Assembly (NCBI GenBank): GCA_030248135.1
Contig: JASANC010005653.1
Span: 1 to 64,000 of the forward strand
Reading direction: 5' to 3'
DNA: 64,000 nt
DNA from: Theristus sp. LFF4_11
Lineage: Eukaryota; Nematoda; Chromadorea; Monhysterida; Xyalidae
Position 1 is the stretch's first letter. The number at the start of each line of letters is the position of its first letter. This document shows positions 44,827 through 58,400 of the stretch, piece after piece. A program made the translations under genes and the position numbers. Under the pieces are notes generated by a model. The model made no database searches, was not told the DNA's origin, and saw nothing but the letters and a program-made list of their open reading frames with translations.

Positions 44827-45586
44827 GCCGCACTGTGGTGCATCGTGCTCGTGATGGACGCTGTGCCTGCTGAACTCTGCGCCTGTTCTTGTGCATCCAT
44901 CGTGCCACTCTTGTCCACTCTGTCATCTGTCGGTGTTCAATTTTTTCTCACCACCCTCTGAATGCTGTAGTTAACAGACACCATGGATGCGCAAGTTTTT
45001 TTATTCATAAATCATAACTTTTGTTCGTATTTAATCTCGAAACTCCAACTAAACTGCGTTGATTTGTGTTGTGCAGCGCGTTTTCTGGTCGCTTTTTGGA
45101 ATGATTTCCTTGATCACCGATCGTTGCCTGCTTGGGTTCTCTCTTTTGATTTTCCTGTCTGACATGTGTCATTGAGGCAACACTGTACATAAAATTGGAA
45201 AGTTAAAAAAATTGAAGACTGCGGTGCTTCAGTAGTTTAGTGGTAACAATTGCACAGTGTTATACATTTTTGAAACGGGTCCTTCAGGGCTTGTTCTCTG
45301 CTTTTGATCGTTTTATTTATTAGCGATGTGCGTTCTTTCCGTAATTCCATCCATCATTGTTCCATTGTAAGTTTCAGACGTGCGTGTTTTCAAGTAATAA
45401 AACATACTCTTCGCAGCATTTTCGTATTTACATTCGGTCATTTTCAACTGATGTTGACAACCTTTCATCCACCGATTTATTTTTTGTGATTTTCATCATT
45501 TATTGACTATTGAGAGCTACCGTAGTAGCCATTTTACAATCCAACCAAGCAAACCAGCTGCACTTTTCCTGTTGGCAGCTGTGACA
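44827..45586 (+). other. Intergenic spacer CHMP2-ATAD3
   Basis: 760 bp containing the 3' UTR of CHMP2, a weak tRNA-box-A-like stretch near 45.23 kb (rejected as a tRNA), and a strong acceptor-like TTTTCCTGTTGGCAG ending 10 bp before the ATAD3 ATG. Confidence 0.5.
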
Positions 45587-48500
45587 ATGGCTGGTATTCT
45601 TGGTGACATACTTGGCTACGGCAAGAAAGGGCCACAATTTCCATTGCCTACTCCACCACCGCCGTCTGGAGACGATGCCTCTGGTCAGTGATCTTTGACT
45701 GTTCGGTTTAAAAAGATGACCAAAGAAACGCCACTTCGCTGTACTTGAAAGCACGCTCCCATTGGTATTTCGCAACAGACTGAACTGGATGTGCAGGCTC
45801 CGCGAGTGGGCCGCCGGTGGTTCCCGGCTCGTCTGCCAAAGACAGTCGCATGGCGTATTCGTTCGACTCGGCTGCGTTGGAGCGTGCGGCCGAGGCAGCG
45901 CAGCAGCTGGAGAGGTCGCCGCACGCGAAAGAAGCGCTCGAATTGTCGCAGCAACAAGAGAAAACACGGCAGCTCGAGTTGCAGTCGAATATTAAAGTTA
46001 GTTGCAATGTGGCCGAAGAAACAGGGCAGTCCTCGTATTCTCCATCAAGGTGGGAGCAGTCGCAGACTGGGATTTTTGTCTTTTTCAAGAGTGCCAACAT
46101 CATTCCCAAATCGCGTGTGCAAGAGATGACGAATGAACAGAATAGCACGAAGAAGCCATTGATTGAAAAACACGTCAATTTTGACACAAGTTCGCGTTGC
46201 ATCCGTTTGTATGCATCCTTGTTTGCTGACGGACAATGTGGCACACAGAACGTTTCATTGCGATTGTACACCAGCCAGTTTGTGTTCTGCAGCAATTCGA
46301 GGCGTCAATGGAACGTGATCGCATCGAGCAACGACGAGTCGCTGAAGAGGAGCGAAGGAAGACGATTGAGGAGGAGGCAAAACACGCACGAGCGGTACGC
46401 TGATGTTCGGTTGTCGGCAGATATGAAGCAGAATGCAGGTCAGGTTCATCACACTTCAGCGGTTGGACTACCAAAATCAACTGGAACGCAAGCGTAAGGA
46501 AGAGGAGATGGCCGCACAGCGTGCCCTGCAGGAGGAGCAACTCAGAAAGCAGGAGGAATCGATTGCGAAACAAGAGAAAATGCGACGTGGTACGGACGAA
46601 TGAGACGCATGAAGTCTTCAATGAACACACGACGCACGACGCAGAGCAATTAGTCTGTTCACATTAATCGGAGTTTCGTTCGGTTTGCAGACACCGTCGA
46701 ACACGAACTGTCGCTGAAACACAAATACGATCTGGAGCGTGTGCAGGCAGAGCAGTTGGCACGCGCGAAAGGCGAACGGTGAAGGCCACTCACTGTTGAT
46801 GTTTGCTGTCTCCACATCGACTTTATAACTTGTGTTATTTCAGTGAAAACCGTGACGTCATCATGGAACAGCTGCGTGCTCGCGAACAGGAGCGACGCAA
46901 GACGTGGCTGGAGACTGTCAAGTGAGCAATGGCTGGCTTCAGTTGTCACTGTAACTGCAAGGCAACCGCGATCGTTCACCATTGCAGGACGGCTGGCTCC
47001 GTGTTCGGCACCGGTTTTCAGTGGCTGATAAGCGACTGGAAGAATCTGATGGCGCTGGTGAGTAGTGCTGAAGTGAATGTGGTGTCCGTGTTGAGTTGCG
47101 TGCATGGCGTTGTGCGCGTGCAGGCCGGCGGCACCAGCGCGCTGGCGGTTGGCATCTACTCGGCGAAGAACGCCACCAGCGTCATCGGGCGCTACACGCT
47201 GGCGCGTCTCGGCAAGCCGAGTCTGGTGCGCGAGACGTCGCGGGTGACGCCGCTGCTGGCACTCAGACACCCGGTGGTCAGCGTCAGACGCCTGTGGCCG
47301 TTCGCACGGCGACCGGACCCGTTGCGTGGCGTGGTGCTCAGTGTGCGTGACTGCAGTTGTTGCCTGTGTTCGCATGCGCGCTGCCACTGTGCAGCCAATC
47401 AGCGCGCCACACAGTTCAGTCGCAACATGTTTGTTTTGTGCTCAGCCGAAACTGGAAGAGCGCGTGCGTGACATCGCGATCACGACGCAGAACACGAAAC
47501 GCAACCGCGGCCTGTTTCGCAATGTGCTCTTCTATGGACCGCCAGGCACCGGCAAAACCTTGTTTGCAAAGGTACTACACCGTGTGCCATTGTTTCCTGA
47601 TTTTTGTTTGTTTGTGCCGTATTGTACGTATTGCTTGCCACTGCAGAGCTTAGCGTTGAACTCTGGCTTGGACTATGCCATTATGACTGGCGGTGATGTG
47701 GCGCCCCTCGGCCGTGACGGCGTGTCCGCCATGCACAAGGTGTTCGACTGGGCAAACAGCTCGCGCAATGGGTGCCTACTTGTGTTTGGCCGAACCTGCA
47801 ATTTACAAAACAATTTCGTTTCTACATTGTCAAACTTCAATTTCAGTTTGCTTTTATTTGTCGACGAAGCAGACGCATTCCTCAGGAAGCGCAGCACCGT
47901 GAGTGGGAGCTCATTACTTTTTTCCTCAGAATTGAACTGCAAAAAACCGGATTTCTGGACCAAGTAATCATTTTTGACGTTGTTTAGGAACGAATCAGTG
48001 AGGAGATGCGCGCCACTCTGAACGCATTCCTTTATCGCACAGGGACGCAGTCGAACCGGTGTGCTTCTGAAGTCGCTAAAATCAAACAATCACAACAATC
48101 GAAATCTGAATGAAACTATCTCTTCAAATGTGGTCCACCAGTTCGATGTTTTGCAACCAATTGCAGTTTCATGCTGGTGCTTGCGAGCAATCAACCAGAG
48201 CAGTTCGACTGGGCTGTCAACGACCGCGTCGACGAGCTTGTCCATTTCGACGTGCCCGCCCTGCAAGAACGTGAACGAATGCTGCTAATGTACTTCCGAC
48301 AGTACATTGCCGAACCGGCCACCAGAGATACTTCGTGAGATGTTCATTTTGTTTTGCGGGACTCTTGTTTTGAACAGCATCTGTATCGATCAGCTGGTCA
48401 GCAACCACTGTTCTATTACCTTACCACCATTAAAATGTTTAATAAAACCAAAATAGAACAATACTGATTCATGAGTGTTTCGAAATTAGGTGCAGACACT

Positions 48501-49181
48501 CAACGAGGGCGATTGATCAGCGACATACTTAGCGCATGCGCACCAGTTTGCCTGATTTCAGCTTGTTGCTGCAGTGGTTGCCGGTTGCTCTGTTGAGACG
48601 CAGCCGTTTGAAGTTGGCACAGTTTGACTGGGTGCAAAAGTGCAGAGAAGTGGCACGCGACACCGAGGGACTCTCCGGCCGCGAAATCTCGAAACTGGTC
48701 ATCTCATGGCAGGTTGGCGCACGCGCTTGATCACTGGTTGTCGTGGTGGGCGGAGCACTGATTGGCTACACTCAGAGCACTGTGACCAATCAGCAAACTC
48801 GGTCACATGCTGCACTAATTTGTTCACGTGCAAGCGTGTGGGGTGGGTGCTGCGGCCAGGTGCTGAACACTGCGCACTGCGTACTCAGCACAGACCGCAC
48901 GTCTGTGCACGTGACCGTTGGCGTCTGTGCTGTCGGCCACTGTCACATTGACACTTTGCCAGCCGACCACCATTTTGCATGCCACACAGGCGTCTGCATA
49001 CGCGAGTGAGCATGGTCTGTTGACCACTGACATCATTGATGCGCGCGTGGCAGAGGCAAACAAACAACACGCACAAAAGCAACGCTGGCTGCACACGGAA
49101 CGCGCCATGCTCAGAGAACGATTCGGTGACGACATGCACGACAGTCCGCTGAGTGCTAGAACGCAACAGCAACTGCACTGA
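45587..49181 (+). CDS. ATAD3A: ATAD3 mitochondrial AAA+ ATPase
   Basis: Inner-mitochondrial-membrane AAA+ ATPase with a coiled-coil N-terminal half, tied to nucleoid organisation, cristae and ER contacts. Exons as inferred: 45587-45684, 45797-45996, 46293-46394, 46460-46589, 46691-46778, 46844-46921, 46988-47057, 47124-47342, 47445-47571, 47647-47771, 47847-47898, 47988-48058, 48167-48334, about 48590-48712 and 48990-49181. After a proline-rich start ([15 protein letters not shown]) come [19 protein letters not shown], a long charged coiled coil, [11 protein letters not shown], the membrane region ([19 protein letters not shown]), [14 protein letters not shown], Walker [34 protein letters not shown], Walker [32 protein letters not shown] and [20 protein letters not shown]. 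Length and order match ATAD3. Some introns are under 60 bp. Confidence 0.95.
48750..48800. repeat. CCAAT-rich fragment in an ATAD3 intron
   Basis: ACTGATTGGCTACACTCAGAGCACTG then TGACCAATCAGCAAAC: inverted GATTGG/CCAATC ends, like family A but shorter. Confidence 0.4.
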
Positions 49182-50180
49182 ATGTTAGTGTCGTCTGTCT
49201 AGTCATCACAAGGAATGACTTCAGCACGCATGTGTGTCTTGCGTGACAGGTTCTTTTGCACTTTTGTTTGCGATTGGTGTGCTCGTTTTCAAATTTCTGT
49301 TTGTTACTTCTTCTTGTTGTTGTTCTCACAGTTCTGTTGCGAACTAGTGTGTTCAAATTTCTAGTCGCGGATTCCTCATTAGCCTTATAGCTTGTAAGCT
49401 AGTTGTTTTGTTGCGTTTTTATTCTCGCGGACACTGTTGTTCGTTTGTTGGTTCGAAATCGTTAGTTTGTTGTACCTTGTCATATTTCACGTTTGACGAT
49501 GGAAATGGCACAAAAATTGGAAACTACCAACATTTGGCGCGAAAAAAGTCAAATTTCAAGTCACAATATTCAAGCCTTAAAAAGGCAAAAGTTCCAGGTT
49601 GCTGGACTATCAATCGCTTATTGAAAATTTCTTTATTTTCTTCCTTACCTCTGACCCTTTTTTAGATAATAGTCATAACATACACATAAATGTAAAAAAT
49701 AACGAACTTGTTGACAATCTCCGAGTATAAAGAAATCGCGAGTTTCTTATCAGTATTTCTATAAAACTCGCAATCCTCAATATTTTTACCATAATTTGCA
49801 ACAACCAACATTTTGTGATCAAACGAATCAAGCACCCAACAGGACTGAAGCGAACAAAGATCGTTTTAATCAATCACATCAATTGCTCCACACAATCCAC
49901 CCAAAGAAGATATGGCCGAAAAGAATGAATCCGCGTGTGGGTTCTCAAATTTCAGTTGAATCAATTCATAAATAAAGCAGTTACAATTGAATGAAGACAA
50001 GAATCAAGCGGAACAACAGATATTGGCTGGGTGAAACACAGTTGGGTTAATTTCAGTACAAAAAACTATAAAACCGGAATCAGCATTTCACTGATGGGAC
50101 GAAAATTTCAAAACAATACAATTGCCACCGGAGGAAGCTAATTTCGAAAATTGATAACTTCGGAAAGCCACTGTACGCCA
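49182..50180. other. Convergent intergenic region ATAD3 / LIN-10
   Basis: About 1 kb between two convergent genes, so it holds both 3' UTRs. A/T rich, with AATAAA on the plus strand near 49.97 kb. Nothing else recognised. Confidence 0.5.
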
Positions 50181-53100
50181 TCATATATAGTTCGGTTGCT
50201 CTTGGCCAGTCAATAACCGGTACATTGATGTTGGCATCGTTTTCATGTGAATCTGCAAAATAGAAAAGTTTCGATTCAACATGCAAAGAAACGAAAGCGA
50301 CTTTTGGTGTCAGTGTCAGTATTTTCAACAATTTTCTTTGCAAAGAATTCCAATTTCTGTGTGCCCATAACCCGAATTGCCGAAAAACAGCTCAGCGTCG
50401 TTACCTCGCCAACAGCAGTGGCGAGCATGTTCACGATTTTCTCGTGAGGCACAGCAACGACACTTTGGCCATTGATTTCAATGATACGATGTCCCACCCG
50501 AATGCCGCCCCGTTCGGCAATGCCGCCACGCAGCAAACTGCAGATCTGCAATCGAGAATAATTGTGAGCTCCTTGGCATGTTCAGTTAACTACCAACCAA
50601 ATGAAACTGGCGCAATAAAAGTAGGTGCATCCTGCATTCTTGCGGAATAAAATGAATGAATGAATGAGTAGGTGGAGTCAAACTGTTTGGTTGGTTAGGT
50701 GGAGTCAAACATAGGTAATCAGCTGCTTGGTTGCTTTTGAATTGGGCTCACTGATTGGTGCGACCAGCTCGATGCACCCACTCAGCATGTCTGATTCAAC
50801 TGCCAGAATAGACAAATATGTCACGCGTGACTTAAAGGGGCGTATATATTTGGTGACGCGTAGCTGTGTTAAAACAGCTGCGCGGTCACTAAATACTGCT
50901 TCATGAATGCGCCTACGACCTTAATACCTAAATACCAACACTTACGACGCCATTTTGCACGCTGAAACCGAGCTGATATTTGGTGTCGGGGCGCTTTATG
51001 CGCACCTCGACCACGGGCGGCGTTGGCACGGTGGTGATGCGCACTGCCGTCAGACTGCGACAGTTCTGCAAAACACAACTAAAAAAACGGTAAAATAAAA
51101 ACGGCACTGTGTTTTATGTGCGGTTGGCACTTGTAGTGCCTCTAACCATTGCAATTTCGTCTTTTTTGTCACATACAGTCGAACTGTAAAAGCACAGGAC
51201 ACAGGCAATCAAGTAACCCACGTGGCTGCTTCTTTAAGTGGGCTCACGGACCGGTCCAACCAGCTTGGTGCAGCTGGTCAACACTAACATGCTGTATGCG
51301 AATGCCCGAACACAGAGACTGCCTGTTTTGCAGTCAGCCTATGCCGCTGAATACTGTTTGCAGAACAAGTGCGCACTTTGATTGTCTGCTGACAGCTGGC
51401 CAGTGGCAGTCCAACGAAGCTGATGCCGTTCACCGATATCAACTGATCCCCGATGTTCAGACTGTTGCTGCGTGCGGCTGGTGAGCCAGGCTGCAGATTG
51501 GCCAGCACAACCGTCGGCACCATGCTGCCCCAGCCAGACTCGACGATCACGACGCCCAGCGCTTCACCACGCGACTTGGGCACCACCACCTGAAAATGAA
51601 ATGGGCTCCGTGTGCGTGCGGCTTGGTGGCACCATCGAAATGCAACCAGCTCGTCTCAGCTGGTCTCAAACGCTGTCAACAAAATCTCAGGTGGTGCCAG
51701 TCCGCATCGCGTTGTACTGTTGGTCGCAGTGCATCCACACATGAGGCTAATGCTCATTTGAGCAGATTATTTGAGCAAAGAGTGTGTAAAGTGCACATCT
51801 GCAAACGCACATCCTTCTGCAGGTCCTTCCTGGCAAACATCTCGAGTTCATCACCGAAAATCTCCTGACTGTTGAGCACTTCCTGGTAGTCGACCTCACG
51901 GAGGTAGCCGGGGTCCTCAATGCCGTTCGCTCGTAGGAACTCAATGTAGGCCACTTGGAACGCCTGACCGATGGATTGAGCAATGAATTGCGCCTGCAAC
52001 ATGAACACAATGGACAAACCAGCTGACATGCTAGGCCTTTGAACGATTCAGTTTTCCAGTGAAGCATGAAACCATTGAAACAAAAGCAACTGCACGATAG
52101 TTTCAGTGGAGTCACCTCTTCACTTTCGAACACATGACAAATCATGCGTGGCGGCCGTCGCACGATTTCGTCAGAGTCGGCGTCCGGGCTGGCGGTCTGT
52201 GTGACGCGTCTCGCCATCAGCACCACCACGTTGCCAATGTCGGCGATGTAGGAGATCGTGCGCAACGGGTGGTCCATCATGATGTCCTGCAGTGGTGACG
52301 AGGCCGTCAGCAACAAACACTGTGACGAGCAATGAGCGCCAGTGCGCAAGTGTTCGGGGTCACTTTGATAGCACTGGTGCACTGAAAACATCGACACCAC
52401 GCAGTTGGTATTACTGTGATGTTTGCAAGGACTGGTTTCCAGTGTGCCTGCAGAGAAACTACAAACGAATAACTGGGAACTGCCCCGCCACGTTGTGATC
52501 ATGCGAACGTCAACGGACAAACGAGACGTTTTCAGCACGGACGTTCGCACATTCTTAGCAGGTTTGCGTTACACAACGACATTCGCTGAAGATTATTCTT
52601 GCGTTCTAAAAATAACTAAAGTAAAAAGCACAAAGCTCATAAACAACAACAAAAAAGCCAACCAAGCAAGTCACATACACCCACAAACATCCCAAAACTG
52701 AAACGAATGAAGGACTGAACTACAGAAGCAAAGTAAAGCAGGTCGCTTGAAGAACCTTCAGAACCGGATAGTATGGGGTGGAAAAAAGACAACAAGTGAA
52801 AAACTCAAGTAAAATAATTTCCCATAAACATGCAAACATCTGTGAGAGCACCACAGTATAATAACCAACGTTCAACATTAATCCACAGCAAGTCAAGCTG
52901 CAGATGAAACACAGCATGTAATTGAGAAATGGGTGGGGTCTGTTTTTTGGTGAAATTGAACAAAAATGAAACATAAAATGCAATTGACAAATCTCTGAAC
53001 TGAAACATAAAATAGTAATGCAGTGTGTTGCAATGAAACAGTTCAGGCAGGCAGCCAAGCGCAAGCAAAACACAAGGCACCAATGGCACAATGTTTTTCG

Positions 53101-55452
53101 CAGTCGGTGTCTTACCTGGCGCACGTCCGTGTCGCTGATCCTCTGAAAAGTTTCTCAATGAGAACCAGACGATACACGAGGCACGGTGTGAGAAAAAATG
53201 ATGAACGCTTTGGGTGGGGCGCCAGGCCAGTAAAAGCTCACACTTGGAGTCAATCAATCAATACAGTTAAACACACAACGCTGGGCACAGCCACAACGGG
53301 CCACGCTGCTTGGCTGCATAACGTTCGTCTGCGTATTCGACTCACAAACAGCCAATCAGTTTACTCGCTGCATCTACAAACGTGTGTGTTCAACCGCACA
53401 CAGTACAATCATCTCTTTTGCGCCATTCATGAACAAATGAGCACACAAGCAACCCGCGTGTTTCTTGTTTCCATTCCTTCGTATTTCACGCCACCACGCA
53501 CATGGGAACCGAGTTTCGGTGGCCTCGAAAAACAACCGCCAATAACAGAAAGGTGTCTTACTTGCTTTAAATTTGCGTGGTCGCTTGCACATTTTAAATT
53601 TATGGTCGTTCACCTAATTTTAGTATCAGGGTTTTTCGATTTTACCAACGATAAGTCGCTAACCTCGACAAAAAATGTTTACAGAAAAATGTACGAACTC
53701 TGAACATGCGTCCAATTAATGCGTGGAAACGAGGACAAAAAAACGTTTCACGGAAAATATAATCATGTAAAAATTATGAATAAAGCGGGTCGCCACAATA
53801 AATGATTTTACAAAACGTCAAACTGTTTTTTTAAGCCCAGCATATCCGATTTTGCCCTGGCGTACACGCGAACAACGCAACACACACACACACGACAGGT
53901 AGTAAATAAGCAAAAACAGACATGCCGTCATGAAGAGCAACAAAGCTAGAAAGGCCACATTGACAGGGTGCGCACCTGCAGATCAGTGTTGAGCACCATA
54001 ATTTTCTCGGTTGATATAAACAGGTCGACGTCGCAACACGGTTGACTCTCGTCGTCAGGCGCCTGAAACATCGCATTTGCTTTCTTGATAAAACAAACGC
54101 TTGAAATATGCTGGTGATTTGTGTGTCACGTTTGAGCACGAGTCTTCTGCGGACGCACTCTGATGTTGCACAGTGGCAAACGCACGAACGCAGCAGACAC
54201 AACATCACAGCAGCGCATGTGCGTGTTTGGTGGAGTGTCATACTACCAGAGTGCACTGTGTTCAGCTTCAGACGAGCACTTGATCAGCGCAAGCAAACAC
54301 AAATCAAGGGCACTTTTATTCTGGTGACCGCCTCCTGCGCCTGCATCATTCGCGTTGCCTTGTTCGGTCGTCCCTCACAGATGAGCTGTGTTGAGCCAAG
54401 ATAACGTGCACGGAACAGCACCCCCTCGATCAATACGGCTGGCTCGTGCACCATCACTGCAACGCAACAAACGTACACAAAATCGCTGCAGTGGTACGAT
54501 AAAAAAGAGCTCTGCAGATTACAACAGTTTGCCTACAGACAGGTGCTCTCGCACGAACCTTCCTTCTTTTTCTGTTCGTCAGCAGCCGTTGGCGAGGCGC
54601 GTTCGTCGCCATTGTGCACGGATGATGGCGACTGCATTGCCTGTCCGTTGCTGCCAGCTGCCAGGTTCGACGGCACGCTGTTGCGACGACGCGTTTGATT
54701 CGGCAGACTGCCACGCCGCATGCCCAGCAAACGGTCCGTCTCCATGTCCGTGTCAGAGTCGCCGTGGTGGCCGTCTGAAGCACAGCACAGCCCATTGCAA
54801 AACTCGTCAAAACCCATCAAAGAAGCGTACACGTTATTTGCAACCGCTTGTCACCTGAGTTTTAAGAGATCCTATGAGAAACACACATCCTTAAAAGTCA
54901 AATTCATATTGACCCGATGAATGACATGTTTTTATTTGTTGCTGTGTTTATTTATTTTTATTTATTTATTCCAAATTGATTTAGCACTTTCATATTCAAT
55001 GGCGACTATCTATGATCTTTTATTTTGGTCCCGAGATTCAATCCACGCATAGATTAAGTAAACAGTGTTATGCATAACATTCACGCGGGAATTCAAAATT
55101 GGCAAAGTGATCCGAGTCACTGACATAAAGATTGAAACTATTTTCCTTTCTACGTCTATACACGCTTTCAGTCGCAGAAGCTAAAAAACTGATTCGAGTT
55201 TGATGTTCACTACCATTTTCTTGATTTTATCTGTTGTGGTGTGTGATAATCTTCGTGATCTTGACTTTGATTTGAAAACCTATGTGTTGCATGGGCAACG
55301 TTTCAAACTTGTTTTGATAAAACTTCTGACTTTCATTCAAGACCCTTAAACAAAATTCATTTGCTCAATAATCTTGCTGAGACACTATTCAAACAATTTG
55401 AAACAAAAGCATACCGGCTCTTGGGGAGTTCCGCTGTCCGCTTTGTGCGTCG

Positions 55453-55491
<39 letters not shown>

Positions 55492-58400
55492 CGTGCTCGC
55501 TCTTCGTCCCGTTCCAGCCGTCGGAGAAACGATTCACTGAAAAACACATGCACTAATTCCCGTGGAACTGCATCTTCAAATGGACTACCTACACGGACAA
55601 CAAGTATTCTGTGCATTTCTTCTGGCCACACCAAACGCGCCACTCCGCAGTGTGCCCACAGCGAACACGGAAGCCACCCGGAGACGCACCGCATCACCCA
55701 GACCGGTTGCTCAGGGGCGTCCGAGTGCGTCGGCAGCGGCGCCGTGTCGCCCCGTGCAGCGTCCAGCGTGCCGACGGCGTTGCTGTGCGCTGCGTTCGCC
55801 AGCGTCTGATCAGTGCCATCAAAATGAGCGAGCCGCCCGCCAGTGGTCGCAGCAGCAGCAGCGGTCACGGATGATGCGCACGCTTGCACCATCGGCGAGA
55901 AGCACTCGCTCGGCTGGCCTGGCCACGTTGGCGAGCTCAGGCGGTCGTGTGTCTGATGAGATGCTGGCGTCTGTGCTGCTTGTGCTTGATGGTGTGTCGC
56001 TGGCGACGCTGCCGACACGGGAGCACGCCACAGCTGCAACGTGAACAACGCAGCGATCACAAAGTCTTTCACAATGGGTGCATTTCATCGGTCAAGACAA
56101 CACAACCACACGCAACCTGCTGTTGATTAGCACCGATGAAATTGGACATGTCGACGTGCTGGTTCGCGAACATGCGCCCGTTTGGGCCAACCATGGGCAC
56201 TGCAGGCGGCTGCACAGCGGCACCGTTCGCCAGGGCACCCACGAACTGCGCTGCGGTCTGCTGTGGGAAATGCGCCTGCAAACAAACAACCTTCGCCGGT
56301 TTTCAAAAATATACAAACATTTGCGCGTCTTTGCTGCTGACCGTACCTGGTAGATCATTTGCTGCGCTGGTTGCGGAGGCACCCCGGCGTTTGGCGCAAT
56401 TTCCGCCAGCGGGCGAGAGTCGCGTGCTGCAGTGAACGGATTCACGCGTGGCTCGGCTCGAAACGCAGGCATGCCGTCGCAGTTGTTGCACTCCTGCACA
56501 GCAACAACAACAACTCGCCGTTGGCCTCCACTGTTTTGCACTCCGTTTCAACAAGGACACTCATTTCAGCTCTGCTCACGGCACACACCAGCAGCAGTAT
56601 CGCAGTTTGTTTTTCAGAGTCACTCCGGTTGACGTTAGTTCAGCACTTGTATGCTGCGTGCAAAATTAGCATTAGCTCTCATGGGAACTCGGCATGCTTT
56701 CACTGTGTTAGTTGGCGCGTGTGCTTTGCCGCAAAAATGGTGGCTCCACAAAAACACGCAGAAAAACTGAGAAAGAGCACTCCGGTTCGGGTGTTCAGGA
56801 GCTGCGGTCATCTCAACTTCAGAGCAAGTGAACTTGAGAACATTGAAAATAGGAACATTGGTTGATAATACCTAGGAAAAAATGATACACGTTCACAGAC
56901 ACAGTGTGTCACAGTAAGGTCATGGTATGGTGGGGATCGGTGTGCTAACAAGGAAGCCCCGTGTTACTGCGTGTTGTTAAGTGCGCCCGGGTTGAAAACA
57001 ATAAGTGGGCCAAAACTTGAAAAACAATTTAAATAAACTCAAGTGTGAAATTAACAAGAAAACGAGACAAAAATCGCCAGTTAGTTGGTGGTTAGTTGCT
57101 AAAGAAACGGCAATGGATAAGCGAATTATAAGGCCGCGTTTGATTTGGTCGTCGTACCCACCGAGTTTTGTCCATCGGATGTTGCTACGACCATTTGGTG
57201 TTGCTCACACAGTTGCTTCTTCTCAAACAACAGCGACTCGAGTTCTCTTGGGTCGACCTGCACATGGTGACGCAAAAACGCAAACTCATACACTCGAAAT
57301 AGCATCGATAGGCGGCTGCCATGAGGAATGGTGCGATGTTTGCTTGACTCAATGTGTCCCCTCCCCACTCCGCTGTAAATAACATCGGCTAACAACTAAT
57401 ATTGACCTTTAGTTAAAAAAAGACGCGCTTATATATATTGAAAGGCAGCTTAATTTATTTACGTTGCTTTTATGACAACTTGTCGTGTTCATGGCATAAT
57501 GTGCAATGTCAACTTCGTTGTCACTTTTGAGTTGCAAAAAGTATCGGACTCCACAGCACTTCATAGATTCGTTCGAGTACCAAGAAAATTCAAAAGTCCG
57601 TTTCTTACAAAAACCACGTGAGAAAGCCGCTACTTTGTGCCGTTTTGCATGGTTTTCCCATAGCTTTAAAACTGATTGCATTCAGAATATTGAAATCATG
57701 CACGATTTGTGCCACGAACACGACGAACGTGTCTATGAAGAAGATTGTGTGTCACGATTTCAGTGCATATTTTGTAAAACGGTTAGTGACGAAACGTTGG
57801 TGCGATTGTTTTCAAGTGCTTTTGAGTTGTTAGAGAACAAACAACCGCCGACACCAAAAAGACAACACCGAGTGCACGGGTGGCTGTGCGTTTACTGAGT
57901 AGAAGCTGCATGAAACACGTTTAGGTACAAGCATTCGGCAGAAGCGCACGAAGCGATGCCGAAAACGCCGTAGACAGCAATGCAACGGTTGAAAAGCGAT
58001 TGACTGACCTTGATGACATTTTGATTCGCCAATCTGCGATTGATTTCTTTCTCGATTTCACTCATTTGTTTCTTGATGAGCACAGCGGTTGGATTCTCCG
58101 AATCTGAATGTGGCTTCGTTTGCGTTGCTGTTTTCGTAGTCGCAGCACCGTCCGAATTAACAGTGGCAACAGCCGAATCGCTCTGTGTAACAAGGCGTCG
58201 TCTTTTATAATTTGGATCGGCATTCTTTTGACAAACATAATTATTAATGAAACCAGTTCTTGGAAAAGAACTCTACCAACTTGAGCATATAGACCTTCCT
58301 CAACGTGAGGCAGTTTCGTTGTATCCGCTTTATAAGGGCTGTCTAAAAAAAAAAACAGGGTTGCTAATACAATTTTCCCGTTATTTGGGAACTGTCGATG

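Noticed and set aside
45225..45300. tRNA-like stretch with TAGTTTAGTGGTAACA
   Set aside because: Only a box A-like motif; no box B GGTTCGA and no cloverleaf could be drawn.
46659..47387. 242-codon minus-strand open frame
   Set aside because: Exact shadow of the ATAD3 coding exons and introns on the other strand; low-complexity His/Arg composition.
55562..56044. 160-codon plus-strand open frame
   Set aside because: Opposite-strand shadow of LIN-10 exons in GC-rich DNA; Ala/Arg-rich with no family match.
55600..56072. Long continuous minus-strand frame across 55.39-56.07 kb as one exon
   Set aside because: Phase from the preceding LIN-10 exon enters a different frame ([16 protein letters not shown]). 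Splitting into two exons restores phase to the PTB exon; the through-frame is likely chance.
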